Notes under the pieces: model-generated | The model's input: the letters and a program-made list of their open reading frames with translations, nothing else | Databases searched by the model: none | What the model was told of the DNA's origin: nothing | Shown here: piece after piece, positions 52,227 to 61,214 of the stretch | How positions within the stretch are numbered: position 1 is the first letter of the stretch | Layout of the letters: every line of letters begins with the position of its first letter | Assembly: GCA_002309715.1 (NCBI GenBank) | Contig: DBXW01000005.1 | Span: 342,228-406,227 of the forward strand | Reading direction: 5' to 3' | DNA: 64,000 nucleotides | From: Candidatus Avelusimicrobium cornigerorum | GTDB taxonomy: Bacteria; Elusimicrobiota; Elusimicrobia; Elusimicrobiales; Elusimicrobiaceae | Position numbers and translations under genes: made by a program

Positions 52227-53522
52227 ATGACAGCAGAAACAAAATTAGGTATTTTTACCGTTTTAGGACTGGCCGTATTCGGCTTTTCACTTTATTTTTT
52301 AGGCGGCCTTTCTGTCACACGCACGTATGATTTAAACGTCAAGTTTGAAGATGTTTCCGGTTTGCCCATTAAAGCCCCTGTTAAATTAGCCGGCGTGGAA
52401 GTGGGTAAAGTCAAACATATTAAAATTGAAAATGGCGACGTTATTGTGGTAGCGCAAATCAATAAGGATGTGCCCATTTACCGCGGTGCACAATTTTCCG
52501 TCGTAATGACGGGGATTATCGGCTCTAAATATTTGAAAGTGGTGCAAGGCAATACGCAATCTCCCGCGTATCAAAACGGTGATTATTTAGACGGTATCAA
52601 CGAAGTGCCGCTGGATGTCATGGTTACGCAAACCATGTCCAGTATCAAAGATTTTGTAGATAGCGTGAATAATCAGGGCGCGTTTGGTTCGCGTTTAAAT
52701 GACACGATGGCCGAAGTGCGCCAATTATCCACTAACTTAAACCAAATGGTTGCTACTCTGCGCCCGTATATGACGCGCACCATGGAAAATTTGGACTCAG
52801 CCAGCGTGCGTCTTAACGATTTAATGGCCAAGGCCGACGCGCTTATCACCAGTATTAACGAAGGGGAAGGCGTGATTGGCAGTTTAATTAAAGATCCGCA
52901 AATGAAAGAGGAAGTTAAAGAGAGTGTAACGGATCTTAAGGAAACAATGTCCGAAGTAAAAACCTTTGTAGGCAAAATGAGTCGTTTCCGTGTGTATTGG
53001 GATTACGATTATTTCTATATGCCCGACTCGCACGTCTCCACCAGCGATTTAGCACTTGAAATTTTCCCGGCCAGCGGATACACATTCTACCGGGCGGGTA
53101 TATCTAACCTAGGTAACGAAGAAGACCGCTTGGGTAGCAAAGATTATTATGAACGTAATAAATTTGATTTGCGTTTAGGTTTGTATAATGACTGGGTTAA
53201 AATATCTGCGGGGCTTATCCGCGGTGGCGGTGGGGTGGCGTTGGAACTTACGCCATTTAAAGGAACAGATTTCTTGGAACGCTTTGCGTTTACGGGTGAA
53301 TTTTACGATTGGGGCCGTGACCGCACTATCAATGGGCGCGATTTCAATAAACCGAACTTAAACTATGGGGTAGATTTCCGGTTTAACCGTTTCTTCTCTA
53401 TGGGTGCGTGGATGCGCGATGCACTAGAGACACACGAAGTGGCTGTCAAAGCGAATTTATCGTTTAACGACCAGGATATTTCGTCGTTCTTCGGTTTAGC
53501 GGCTATGGCCGGTAGTCGGTAA
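52227..53522 (+). CDS. mlaD: MlaD-like MCE protein with C-terminal beta-rich domain
   Basis: A 431-residue protein, more than twice the size of E. coli MlaD (~183). Residues 6-27 are the inner-membrane anchor (FTVLGLAVFGFSLYFLGGL) and ~32-110 the MCE domain (SGLPIKAPVKLAGVEVGKV). A helical segment follows at ~130-250. Residues ~255-431 alternate polar and hydrophobic/aromatic residues in short strands (RVYWDYDYFYM, YTFYRAGISNL, FDLRLGLYNDWVKISAGLI, RFAFTGEFYDWG), which look like an outer-membrane beta-barrel. The layout suits a protein bridging both membranes, as reported for long MlaD in Veillonella. The absence of mlaA and mlaC here agrees with that, though the barrel itself is a prediction. 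Confidence 0.75.
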   Translation: MTAETKLGIFTVLGLAVFGFSLYFLGGLSVTRTYDLNVKFEDVSGLPIKAPVKLAGVEVGKVKHIKIENGDVIVVAQINKDVPIYRGAQFSVVMTGIIGSKYLKVVQGNTQSPAYQNGDYLDGINEVPLDVMVTQTMSSIKDFVDSVNNQGAFGSRLNDTMAEVRQLSTNLNQMVATLRPYMTRTMENLDSASVRLNDLMAKADALITSINEGEGVIGSLIKDPQMKEEVKESVTDLKETMSEVKTFVGKMSRFRVYWDYDYFYMPDSHVSTSDLALEIFPASGYTFYRAGISNLGNEEDRLGSKDYYERNKFDLRLGLYNDWVKISAGLIRGGGGVALELTPFKGTDFLERFAFTGEFYDWGRDRTINGRDFNKPNLNYGVDFRFNRFFSMGAWMRDALETHEVAVKANLSFNDQDISSFFGLAAMAGSR

Positions 53523-53530
53523 GGGAAAAT

Positions 53531-54898
53531 ATGAAATTTAAAACGGTGTTTGTATGCCAAAAATGCGGGTATGAGTCCCCTAAATGGGCGGGCAAGTGCC
53601 CGGAGTGCGGAGAGTGGAACTGTCTGGTAGAAGAAGTCAAAGCGCAAGAGAGCAAAAAGGCCCCGGCGCGCACCCGCAGTTTTACCGATTTTTCTTCTGA
53701 AATAGTCAAACTGGCCGATAGCAAAGCCGTCAAAGAAACACGTATCCCTACGCGTATAAGTGAGTTTGACCGCCTACTCGGTGGGGGGCTTGTCAAAGGG
53801 CAACTTACTTTACTGGCCGGAGCGCCCGGCATTGGCAAATCTACGCTGATGTTACAAGTGGCGGCTGAACTTTCCAAAGATTTTAAAGTGTTGTATATTT
53901 CCGGCGAAGAAAGTATCAACCAAATTTCCGGCCGCGCGCAACGCTTGGGCGTCAAAGGCGAAAACATTTTTTTACTGTGCGAAACGGATATCCAAAAAAT
54001 TGTGGAGACGGTTTCAAACGTGAACCCCGACGTGCTGATTTTAGATTCTATCCAAACGGTATATCATCCGGAATTTACGTCGTCAGCCGGCACGGTGGCG
54101 CAAGTGCGCGAGTGCACCAGCGAACTGGTGCGGCTGTGCAAACCTAAAGGCATTATGACCTTTGTTTTGGGGCATGTAACCAAAGACGGCGAGTTGGCCG
54201 GACCGAAAATTTTAGAACACATGGTAGATTGTGTGCTTTACTTTGATACGGAAAAAGATAATGTTTTACGTCTTTTGCGTCCGCATAAAAACCGGTTTGG
54301 TTCTACGGATGAAATCGGGCTTTTCCGTATGAGTGCAAACGGCTTAATTTCGGTAGAAAACGCCAGCGAGTGCTTCGCCGAAACGTCGCGCGAGCGTGCC
54401 TTAAAAGGCCGGGCTTATTCGCTGTCGTTAGAAGGCTCGCGGCCGCTACTGACCGAGGTGCAAGCGCTTGTTTCGCCCACGCGTTTTCCCTATCCGCGCC
54501 GCGTAGCGACGGGGGTTGATTTAAACCGTTGTTTAATGCTTTTTGCCGCGCTTGAAAAACATATCGGCTTGTCGCTAGATAACAAAGATATTTTTGTCAG
54601 TTTGGCAGGCGGGGTAAAACTCAAAGATCCGGCGTTAGATTTAGCCATTTGCGCGGCGGTAATCAGTTCGTGCAAAGATTACCCGATCGGACACGACAGC
54701 GTATTTATGGCCGAAGTGGGTATTTTGGGGCAAGTAGCCAAAGTGCCGCTTATAGAAAGAAGATTGGAAGAAGCCCGCCGGTTAGGTTTTAAAAAGGCTT
54801 ATACCGCGTTAGTAACCAAGAACGAAAAATCAAAACTGCGCGATATGGAACTTATGGAACTTGGCGACTTAAACGATTTGTCCCTAAAACTTCGGTAA
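53531..54898 (+). CDS. radA: DNA repair protein RadA/Sms
   Basis: A 455-residue RecA-like protein involved in processing recombination intermediates. Four zinc ligands form an N-terminal finger (Cys9, Cys12, Cys23, Cys26). Walker A is GAPGIGKST near 96-104. The RadA-specific KNRFGSTDEIG motif lies near 255, and the Lon-protease-like C-terminal domain ends with GHDSVFMAEVGILGQV. All expected parts are present at normal length. It lies 8 nt after mlaD and is followed by a terminator. Confidence 0.94.
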   Translation: MKFKTVFVCQKCGYESPKWAGKCPECGEWNCLVEEVKAQESKKAPARTRSFTDFSSEIVKLADSKAVKETRIPTRISEFDRLLGGGLVKGQLTLLAGAPGIGKSTLMLQVAAELSKDFKVLYISGEESINQISGRAQRLGVKGENIFLLCETDIQKIVETVSNVNPDVLILDSIQTVYHPEFTSSAGTVAQVRECTSELVRLCKPKGIMTFVLGHVTKDGELAGPKILEHMVDCVLYFDTEKDNVLRLLRPHKNRFGSTDEIGLFRMSANGLISVENASECFAETSRERALKGRAYSLSLEGSRPLLTEVQALVSPTRFPYPRRVATGVDLNRCLMLFAALEKHIGLSLDNKDIFVSLAGGVKLKDPALDLAICAAVISSCKDYPIGHDSVFMAEVGILGQVAKVPLIERRLEEARRLGFKKAYTALVTKNEKSKLRDMELMELGDLNDLSLKLR

Positions 54899-54930
54899 CA
54901 GAAAAGTTATTTTATCGGTTCGTAATAATA

Positions 54931-54956
54931 AAAACCCCCGGTAATCCGGGGGTTTT
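54931..54956. terminator. Bidirectional terminator
   Basis: AAAACCCCCGG and CCGGGGGTTTT form an 11-bp stem around a 4-nt loop, between radA and the convergent small coiled-coil gene. Confidence 0.93.
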
Positions 54957-54962
54957 GACTTC

Positions 54963-55448
54963 TTAAGATTTTTGTTCAACTATAGGGGCAAGGGTGGGGA
55001 GCGGGATCTCATCTTCCGGTTCGGGGAAGAGTTCCTCAGATAATTTTTTTACCGTTTCCAAGGCTTGGTTATATTCACTTGTCGCTTGGGTGAGTTGGTT
55101 GGTTGGGCGGTTGTTTTTATTATTTTTAGCAATTTCTAATTCTAATTTTGTTTTTTTAAATTCAAAATTCTCTATAGCCAATCGCAACATGATGCGATTT
55201 AATAATTGGGTTTTTTCCGCGTTGTTCATATCCGGGCAAGCGGCTAATGCTTCTTTGAGTTTGACTAAATCTTGCTCGGCTTGTTCGCGTGTGAGCGTTT
55301 GTAAAATCGGGCTATCAACCGGCAATCCCGGTACCGATACTGCCGAGGCCAGCGAAGCGTTACGTTCCGGCAGAAAACTATTTCCCACCAGCATTCCGCT
55401 CACAAACAGTAGCGCCATTGTAAATATATATAAAATCAAACGCATCAT
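54963..55448 (-). CDS. Small anchored coiled-coil protein, unknown
   Basis: A 161-residue protein I cannot assign. Residues 1-25 are an N-terminal membrane anchor or signal (ILYIFTMALLFVSGMLVG). Residues ~55-145 are predicted coiled coil (LTREQAEQDLVKLKEALAAC through ATSEYNQALETVKKL), and the end is Pro/Glu-rich. The coiled region would face the periplasm, so a scaffold or envelope role is possible. It is followed on the left by the terminator after radA and preceded by the deaminase on the same strand with a 46-nt gap. Confidence 0.6.
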   Translation of the reverse strand: MMRLILYIFTMALLFVSGMLVGNSFLPERNASLASAVSVPGLPVDSPILQTLTREQAEQDLVKLKEALAACPDMNNAEKTQLLNRIMLRLAIENFEFKKTKLELEIAKNNKNNRPTNQLTQATSEYNQALETVKKLSEELFPEPEDEIPLPTLAPIVEQKS

Positions 55449-55494
55449 ACTCTTTATATTTTATCAAAATACGAAGCCCGCGGCACACACGCGG

Positions 55495-56040
55495 CTAGCG
55501 GGTGGGTTTGTAAACTTTGCGTCCTTCGCTGACGTAGGAAGCAAGCACTTCTTCCCCGGCTTGTGAGGCTAAATTACCATATACCGTAATGCCTCGCTTT
55601 TTAAATTCGTTTAGCCAATCGGGCTTAAACCCTTCGTCAAATCCGGTAATTTCTTCCACCCGTTTGGAAGGAACTCCGTAATATACGGCTTTAATACCGG
55701 CCCACATAATACCGCCTAAACACATAAGGCAAGGCTCCGCTGTTACGTACAGACTTAAGTTATGCGGTGCTAAATCAAACGTAGCCAGTTTTTGTTCGGC
55801 TTGTTTAATTGCGTTCATTTCTGCGTGACAGTGACTGCAATTTTCTTGCACAACGGAATTGGCTGCCTTGGCAATTAAAGTGCCTTTTTCGTCATAAATA
55901 GCCGCTAAAAACGGGCCGGAGCCTTGCTTAATATGCGCTTTAAGTTCGTCTTGTAAGGTTAAAATAATTCGGATGGCCTTTTCCGCCTTTTCCGCTTGTA
56001 TAGGTTCGTTGGCCAAAATTTCTTTATATTTTGAAAGCAT
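55495..56040 (-). CDS. Nucleoside/guanine deaminase (CMP/dCMP family)
   Basis: A 181-residue zinc deaminase. The zinc ligands are His in CHAEMNAI (with the catalytic Glu) and the two Cys of AEPCLMCLGGIMWAGI. GFDEGFKPDWLNEF near the C-terminus resembles guanine deaminase (GuaD) rather than tRNA deaminase TadA, but the substrate is a guess. I chose the ATG at 56040 because AGAGG lies just upstream; the GTG at 56046 is the alternative. Confidence 0.8.
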   Translation of the reverse strand: MLSKYKEILANEPIQAEKAEKAIRIILTLQDELKAHIKQGSGPFLAAIYDEKGTLIAKAANSVVQENCSHCHAEMNAIKQAEQKLATFDLAPHNLSLYVTAEPCLMCLGGIMWAGIKAVYYGVPSKRVEEITGFDEGFKPDWLNEFKKRGITVYGNLASQAGEEVLASYVSEGRKVYKPTR

Positions 56041-56116
56041 AAACACCTCTGGTTGGTCCGGCCGTATCCCCGAACCAACAAGTATTATACAAAAAACAAC
56101 CCCGGTTAGAACTTGC

Positions 56117-56122
56117 TATAAT
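56117..56122 (+). promoter_or_regulatory. Extended -10 of the TSCPD gene
   Basis: TG-C-TATAAT (56114-56122) is a strong extended -10. The leader is about 24 nt and carries AAGGAG before the ATG at 56152. Confidence 0.6.
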
Positions 56123-56151
56123 ATAGTATCTGCAATTTTAAGGAGAAATAT

Positions 56152-56406
56152 ATGGCTTCTTTTTCTTTTTCTACCCAAGGGGTATGTTCGCAAGAGATAC
56201 ATTTTGAGTTGGATGCACAAAATCGGGTGCACCGTGTAAATTTTATCGGGGGTTGTCCGGGAAATTTAACGGCAATCGGTAAACTTGTAGAAGGTGTGCC
56301 CGCACAACAAGTAGTCTCTTTGCTTAAAGGAAATGATTGTGCCGGAAAAGGGACCTCGTGTGCCGATCAATTAGCCCGCGCATTAGAGCAAGCATTAGCG
56401 AAATAA
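56152..56406 (+). CDS. TSCPD-domain protein (TIGR03905-like)
   Basis: An 84-residue protein. FIGGCPGNLTAIGKLVEG, then CAGKGTSCADQLARAL give the GTSC-x-DQL signature of the TSCPD domain, here forming a stand-alone protein (as in the TIGR03905 family). The same domain occurs at the C-terminus of class II ribonucleotide reductases, where cysteines shuttle electrons. The free-standing form has four cysteines (12, 35, 63 and 70), which may coordinate metal or act in redox reactions. The function is unknown. It lies between the deaminase and ftsK, with its own promoter. Confidence 0.8.
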   Translation: MASFSFSTQGVCSQEIHFELDAQNRVHRVNFIGGCPGNLTAIGKLVEGVPAQQVVSLLKGNDCAGKGTSCADQLARALEQALAK

Positions 56407-56443
56407 TAAACTAAACCCTTTCAAAAAAGGTAAAATACACTAT

Positions 56444-58771
56444 ATGTCCAGATACAACTACGTAGCCAAAAAATCACGCAAAAAAACAAAAAAGAAAACA
56501 TCTTCCATCGCGTGGATGCGTTCTGCGTGCTATATTTTGGGCGCGGCTGTGTGTGTGTGGTTGAGTTATGTTTTGTGGATAAATGCCAGCGGAACGCTTG
56601 CACAACGCACGTCGTCGTATTTGTTCCAAATATTGGGGCAAGCGGCCGGCCTGATTCCGTTACTGCTCGCCTATTGGCTTATCCAAACGATTCGTAAAAA
56701 AAGCACGGCATTTTTACTATTTCTTATTGGTAGTGGTGTTTTACTTTGTGCTTGTGCCAGTTTACTTACCTGCTTGCGGCTTATTTTTACCGATTCTCAA
56801 ATTGTCGGCGGGAAAATAGGGGAAAGTGTTTTTTATGCATTTAAAGGCGTAATGGGGCAGGTGGGCGCGGCCTTGTTTTCGCTGGCCTTTGCGCTCGTCG
56901 GGTTACAAATTTTATTTGCCATTCCTTGGGCAGTAGTTTTTCAAAAATCCATAGAATTTATAAAAGAAGATTTTAGCGGCTGGATAGATGCGCGCGCGGA
57001 ACTGAAACAAAAAGTGGAACAAGGCCGCGCGACGGTAAAAGCCAAAGCGCAAGCGGCGCAAGTACAACAAGAGGCTTCCGTGGCGGCGGTTGCCGAAGAA
57101 ATACACGCTATGCCCGAAATCCACCGTGCTAAACAGGAAGTCCGTCATCCCAAAGCCGAGCCCATAACGGCCTTGCCCCGTCGGGAAGAAACTGCCAAGT
57201 TGCCGGATAGTAAAAACGAACCGCCTACAGATGAGAACGGTGAGACGAAAAAATTTAATCCGGCAACGTTCCAATTACCTTCGTTAGATTTGCTTCACGA
57301 TCCGCAAGTCGGTTCTGTGGTTGGCCCGACTGACGAAGAAATTGCCAAAGCCACCAAACGTTTGGAAGATACCCTTAAAAACTTTGATATCCGTGCGCGG
57401 GTAACGGGCGTTTCTCCGGGGCCGGTAGTAACCCGGTATGAAATTCAACCGGATGCCGGTGTTAAAATGGCTTCCATTACCGCGCTAACGCAAGATATTC
57501 AGGCGAGTATGCAAGCGCGTTCCATCCGTGTGCAAGCACCGATCCCCGGAAAAAGCACCATGGGTTTTGAAATTCCCAACGATCGTGCTGTTACGGTAAC
57601 GATGAAAGAAATTTTGGAGTCTCCCGTATATGCTAATTCTAAAGCCGTCTTGCCTATTGCTTTAGGTCGCCACGCCAACGGGGAGCCGGCCGGTACCGTG
57701 GCTGAAAAATGGCCGCATATGTTGATCGCCGGGGCCACCAATAGCGGTAAATCTATTTGTGTGCATACGATTATTATGTCCATTTTATTTAAACATCGCC
57801 CCGATGAAGTCAAGTTTTTGCTTATTGATCCTAAACGTGTGGAACTTACCTTGTATGAAGGGATCCCGTATTTATATGATCCCAAAACTTCGTGTGATGA
57901 TGCGGATATTATTACCAAAGCATCCGACGCGGCCAAGTCTTTGCAAATGCTTGTTAAAGTAATGGAAAAACGGTTGGATTTGTGTCAACTGGCCAAAGTT
58001 AAAAACATTGAAGGGTACAATCAATGGGCTAAACAGAATAACGAAGAAAAAATGTTCTATATTTTTGTTATTATTGACGAAATGGCCGACCTTATGCTCC
58101 AAACCAAAGCCTCTATTGAGGACTCTATCCAACGTCTGGCGCAAATGGGCCGCGCTATGGGTATCCATTTAATTTTATGCACGCAACGTCCGTCGGTAAA
58201 AGTGGTAACGGGTATTATTAAAGCCAATATGCCTTCGCGCATTGCCCTGCAAGTAGCGTCGGGGATTGATTCTAAAGTAATTTTAGATGGCGTCGGAGCC
58301 GAAGATTTACTCGGTCGCGGCGATATGTTGTTGTTAGATTCGTCTACGCAAACGCCGCTTCGTATCCAAGGGGCATACGTCGCGCCCGATGAAATTAAAG
58401 CCGTAGCCGATTTCTTACGCGCCCAAGGCGGCCCGGATTACCCCGTGCAAGTTGCCAGCGAGCAACCGGCAAACGGTATGCGTCCGCAAGATGGTTTGGG
58501 TACGACGCCCGAAGAACAACTCCAAGCCTTGCGGCTTATTAAAGAACGCCGCCGTGTCAGCCAAGATTTACTCAAAGCGCATTTTGGATCTTCGGCACGT
58601 GCGACCAATATGCTTAGCGTGTTGGAAATGCGCGGCTATATTACTAAACCCGAGGGCTCTAACCGTTGGGAAATTCACTACGATTTAATTGACCAGGGAA
58701 TTGAAGAGTTGGAAAATCCGCCCTATGAAAAAAATTACGAGGAAAAGACGTATGAATCGGTCTATAAATAA
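56444..58771 (+). CDS. ftsK: DNA translocase FtsK
   Basis: A 775-residue FtsK/SpoIIIE protein. Four membrane helices lie within ~25-190. A charged Ala/Glu linker (~190-290) is shorter than in E. coli. The motor follows, with Walker A GATNSGKS near 430-437 and Walker B FVIIDEMADL near 540. The C-terminal gamma winged helix (QALRLIKERRRVSQDLLKAHF to GYITKPEGSNRW) recognises KOPS-type sites. It coordinates chromosome dimer resolution with division. The -10 (TAAAAT, 56431-56436) ends 8 nt before the ATG and there is no Shine-Dalgarno, so the transcript may be leaderless. The end overlaps lolA. Confidence 0.94.
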   Translation: MSRYNYVAKKSRKKTKKKTSSIAWMRSACYILGAAVCVWLSYVLWINASGTLAQRTSSYLFQILGQAAGLIPLLLAYWLIQTIRKKSTAFLLFLIGSGVLLCACASLLTCLRLIFTDSQIVGGKIGESVFYAFKGVMGQVGAALFSLAFALVGLQILFAIPWAVVFQKSIEFIKEDFSGWIDARAELKQKVEQGRATVKAKAQAAQVQQEASVAAVAEEIHAMPEIHRAKQEVRHPKAEPITALPRREETAKLPDSKNEPPTDENGETKKFNPATFQLPSLDLLHDPQVGSVVGPTDEEIAKATKRLEDTLKNFDIRARVTGVSPGPVVTRYEIQPDAGVKMASITALTQDIQASMQARSIRVQAPIPGKSTMGFEIPNDRAVTVTMKEILESPVYANSKAVLPIALGRHANGEPAGTVAEKWPHMLIAGATNSGKSICVHTIIMSILFKHRPDEVKFLLIDPKRVELTLYEGIPYLYDPKTSCDDADIITKASDAAKSLQMLVKVMEKRLDLCQLAKVKNIEGYNQWAKQNNEEKMFYIFVIIDEMADLMLQTKASIEDSIQRLAQMGRAMGIHLILCTQRPSVKVVTGIIKANMPSRIALQVASGIDSKVILDGVGAEDLLGRGDMLLLDSSTQTPLRIQGAYVAPDEIKAVADFLRAQGGPDYPVQVASEQPANGMRPQDGLGTTPEEQLQALRLIKERRRVSQDLLKAHFGSSARATNMLSVLEMRGYITKPEGSNRWEIHYDLIDQGIEELENPPYEKNYEEKTYESVYK

Positions 58772-59465
58772 TTTTTGGGGTGCGCCTGTTTGGATACTGT
58801 TTGCTTGTGCTTGTGCCAGTGGCTCTTCTGCACAACAAACGGTCAAACCGGCAACCGTTACTCCGGCGGTGGTCCAACCCGTTCAAGTAAAAAAAGCAGA
58901 ACCGCCCCAAGAAAAACCAATGGCCCGGCAGTCCGCGGTAGAACGCTTAAAAGAGTGGGATAAAAAATTACATTTTTTAAAGACCGATTTTACCCAAACA
59001 ACTTCGTATGACGGGGTAGTTATCAGCCGCTCGCGTGGGGTTTTGTACTATGATCAGGGGAAAAACACACTTCGGCTGGATACGCAAGATGGTGACGGAA
59101 CCGTGGTGCAGTCGGCCGTTACCGATAAGAAAAAAATTTTTATTTTAGATGACAAGGGCAAAGAAGTATCTCACCTTTCTTGGCAAGAATGGCAACAAGG
59201 CCAGCCCAATCAAGCACTTTTTGATTTTGGGAATTATGCAGCCTTGTTGGAACGCCACCATGTCAAGATGCCTCGCACAGATTTGTTAGTCTTAACTCCC
59301 AAAGAGGGGGAACTTTATACGCTGCACTTGACGTTACGTACAGAAGATTATTTCCCGCGCAGTATCAAATTTGTGTCGGGGGATATGACCACCCAAGCCG
59401 ATTTGACAAATATACAACAAAACAAACCGTTGCCGCCGGCAACCTTTGGAGGATTTTTTAAATGA
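58752..59465 (+). CDS. lolA: LolA-like lipoprotein carrier
   Basis: A 237-residue periplasmic protein. A signal peptide ends at about SSA-QQ (residue ~27). A Pro/Val/Lys-rich linker runs to ~60. The LolA-like domain follows (RLKEWDKKLHFLKTDFTQTT, SRSRGVLYYDQGKNTLRLDT, PRSIKFVSGD). LolA ferries lipoproteins to the outer membrane. The linker is an addition to the classical protein, so a paralogous role in membrane stress cannot be excluded. The ATG at 58752 has GAGGAA upstream and lies within the last 20 nt of ftsK. Its stop overlaps pgsA as ATGA. Confidence 0.8.
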   Translation: MNRSINNFWGAPVWILFACACASGSSAQQTVKPATVTPAVVQPVQVKKAEPPQEKPMARQSAVERLKEWDKKLHFLKTDFTQTTSYDGVVISRSRGVLYYDQGKNTLRLDTQDGDGTVVQSAVTDKKKIFILDDKGKEVSHLSWQEWQQGQPNQALFDFGNYAALLERHHVKMPRTDLLVLTPKEGELYTLHLTLRTEDYFPRSIKFVSGDMTTQADLTNIQQNKPLPPATFGGFFK

Positions 59466-60085
59466 TGACGCTTGCCAATAAAATTACGTTAGCCCGAGCG
59501 GCTATGTCTATTTTGATGTTCTTGTTTATTTTAATGCCTTTTGCGTGGGCACGCATTGTGGCGATTGTAATTTTTACCGTGGCGGCCAGTACCGATTGGG
59601 TAGACGGAAAAATAGCGCGCGAAACGCATACGGTTACTCCGTTTGGTGCCATTGTTGATCCGTTTGTGGATAAGATTTTAGTGATTGCAGCCTTTTTTGC
59701 GTTCGTCGGTATAAAAGAATTAGACGTGCCGATATGGGCGGTCTTTTTCATTTTGCTGCGTGAATTGTTGGTTTCCAATTTGCGCGCGATTGCTGCGTTG
59801 GAAGGCAAAGTAATGGCCGCAGAACGGTGGGGAAAATTTAAGACGGTGGTACAGATGTCGGCCATCGGTACGATTTTCTTCGTACTGCTTATGTATCATT
59901 TGTCGTATTTGTTGGGTGGTATCGGGCAGGAAATCAGTTTGTTTTTGTTCATCTTGTTGAGTAAAATCCCTTATGGTGCGACGGTAATTGCAGCAGTGAT
60001 TACGTGGGTAAGTATGATTTCATATTTGCGTAATAATTGGGATTTGCTTAAAAAATCTTGGAGTTTGCCCGTATGCAACAAGTAA
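59462..60085 (+). CDS. pgsA: Phosphatidylglycerophosphate synthase
   Basis: A 207-residue integral membrane enzyme. The CDP-alcohol phosphotransferase motif is complete, D-G-x2-A-R-x8-G-x3-D-x3-D (from DGKIAR to the last Asp of VDPFVD). It condenses CDP-diacylglycerol with glycerol 3-phosphate. About six membrane segments are predicted. It overlaps the lolA-like gene and, by 13 nt, pgpA, which performs the next step. Two adjacent ATG codons make the first residue uncertain. Confidence 0.9.
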   Translation: MMTLANKITLARAAMSILMFLFILMPFAWARIVAIVIFTVAASTDWVDGKIARETHTVTPFGAIVDPFVDKILVIAAFFAFVGIKELDVPIWAVFFILLRELLVSNLRAIAALEGKVMAAERWGKFKTVVQMSAIGTIFFVLLMYHLSYLLGGIGQEISLFLFILLSKIPYGATVIAAVITWVSMISYLRNNWDLLKKSWSLPVCNK

Positions 60086-60555
60086 TTCGTTGCTTGGCCA
60101 CCGGCTTTTTTATCAGTTACCTGCCGCCGCTTATTTTTCCGTTTAAGAAAAATACGGGTGCCGGGTTTTTGGGCACGTTGCTAGGCATACCGCTTGTGTT
60201 GCTTTTGCCGCAAGATACGGTTTTATATGCTATTTGTATGTTAGCGTTTTGGGCATTTGCGGTGATGATCTGTAAAAAAGTAAAATTTGAAGGATATGTC
60301 GGTCACGATAACCCCAAGATTGTCATTGACGAAATTGCCGGTTATGTGGCGGCGATGATGGCGTTGCCCCGGTCGGGCGCGTATCTGGTGGCGGCATTTG
60401 TGCTATTTCGTACGTTTGATACAATTAAACCGTGGCCGGTGAATATATTTGACCGGATGGCGAACGCTTTTGGGGTAGTATTTGATGATGTGGCCGCCGG
60501 ACTTATGGCTAATATTTTAATTCAACTTTTTATTATTTTTGTTGTTCGGGGATAA
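60073..60555 (+). CDS. pgpA: Phosphatidylglycerophosphatase A
   Basis: A 160-residue membrane phosphatase that dephosphorylates phosphatidylglycerophosphate. Conserved PgpA segments are GFLGTLLGIPLV, IVIDEIAGY (with the acidic DE pair) and LFRTFDTIKPWPV. The ATG at 60073 has GGAG about 9 nt upstream; a TTG at 60058 would cover that ribosome-binding site and is rejected. It starts inside pgsA, so the two steps of phosphatidylglycerol synthesis are coupled. Confidence 0.9.
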   Translation: MQQVIRCLATGFFISYLPPLIFPFKKNTGAGFLGTLLGIPLVLLLPQDTVLYAICMLAFWAFAVMICKKVKFEGYVGHDNPKIVIDEIAGYVAAMMALPRSGAYLVAAFVLFRTFDTIKPWPVNIFDRMANAFGVVFDDVAAGLMANILIQLFIIFVVRG

Positions 60556-60569
60556 CCCAAGGAGAATAG

Positions 60570-61208
60570 TTGACTATGCAGGAAAATACGTTGCGTGAAC
60601 TTATTGTGGCAGGTGGGCCTGTTCTTATTTTGCTCATCTTGCTTTCCGTTTATTCTATTTCCGTTATTTTAGAGCGTTTTTTCCGGATGCGTTCGGCCAT
60701 TTCGTTGTCTCGTAAGTTATTAGCGTATTGCTATCATCCGCTTCGTTCGGAAAATTACCAAAAAGTGGAAGATGCCTGCCGCAAAGAAAGTGTCAAAAAT
60801 ACACCGGCAGCCAGATTGCTTACCAAATTAGTCAATGCGCGCAACCGGCCGTTAGAAGAACAGGAAAGGATTGCCGAAGATGCGGTAGATTGGGAAACTA
60901 CCCAACTCCAACGCCGTTTGACGGTATTGGGTACGCTGGGCAGTATCACTCCGTTTATCGGTTTATTCGGAACGGTAATCGGGGTTATGCGTGCTTTTAA
61001 AGATTTGGCGGCTAATACCGCCGCGGCCGGCGGTGCTTCGGTGGTGGCGGCCGGTATTGCAGAAGCACTTATCAATACGGCGGCGGGGTTATTTGTGGCT
61101 ATCCCGGCGGTTATTGCTTATAACTATTTTTTGTCAAAAACAAGTTATTTTTCTAAAGAATTGGAAAGTGCGGCCAAAGATTTTATTTACCGTTCGCATA
61201 ACGAGTAA
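60570..61208 (+). CDS. exbB: ExbB/TolQ-type proton channel
   Basis: A 212-residue MotA/TolQ/ExbB protein with three membrane helices (near 12-32, 120-145 and 160-185). LGTLGSITPFIGLFGTVIGVM and GIAEALINTAAGLFVAIPAVIAYN carry the conserved Thr and Glu used in the proton path. AAGGAG lies 5 nt before a TTG (60570) and 11 nt before an ATG (60576); either could be the start. The TTG is kept because of the spacing. With exbD and tonB it forms one motor unit; TolQR cannot be excluded. Confidence 0.85.
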   Translation: MTMQENTLRELIVAGGPVLILLILLSVYSISVILERFFRMRSAISLSRKLLAYCYHPLRSENYQKVEDACRKESVKNTPAARLLTKLVNARNRPLEEQERIAEDAVDWETTQLQRRLTVLGTLGSITPFIGLFGTVIGVMRAFKDLAANTAAAGGASVVAAGIAEALINTAAGLFVAIPAVIAYNYFLSKTSYFSKELESAAKDFIYRSHNE

Positions 61209-61214
61209 TTACGT

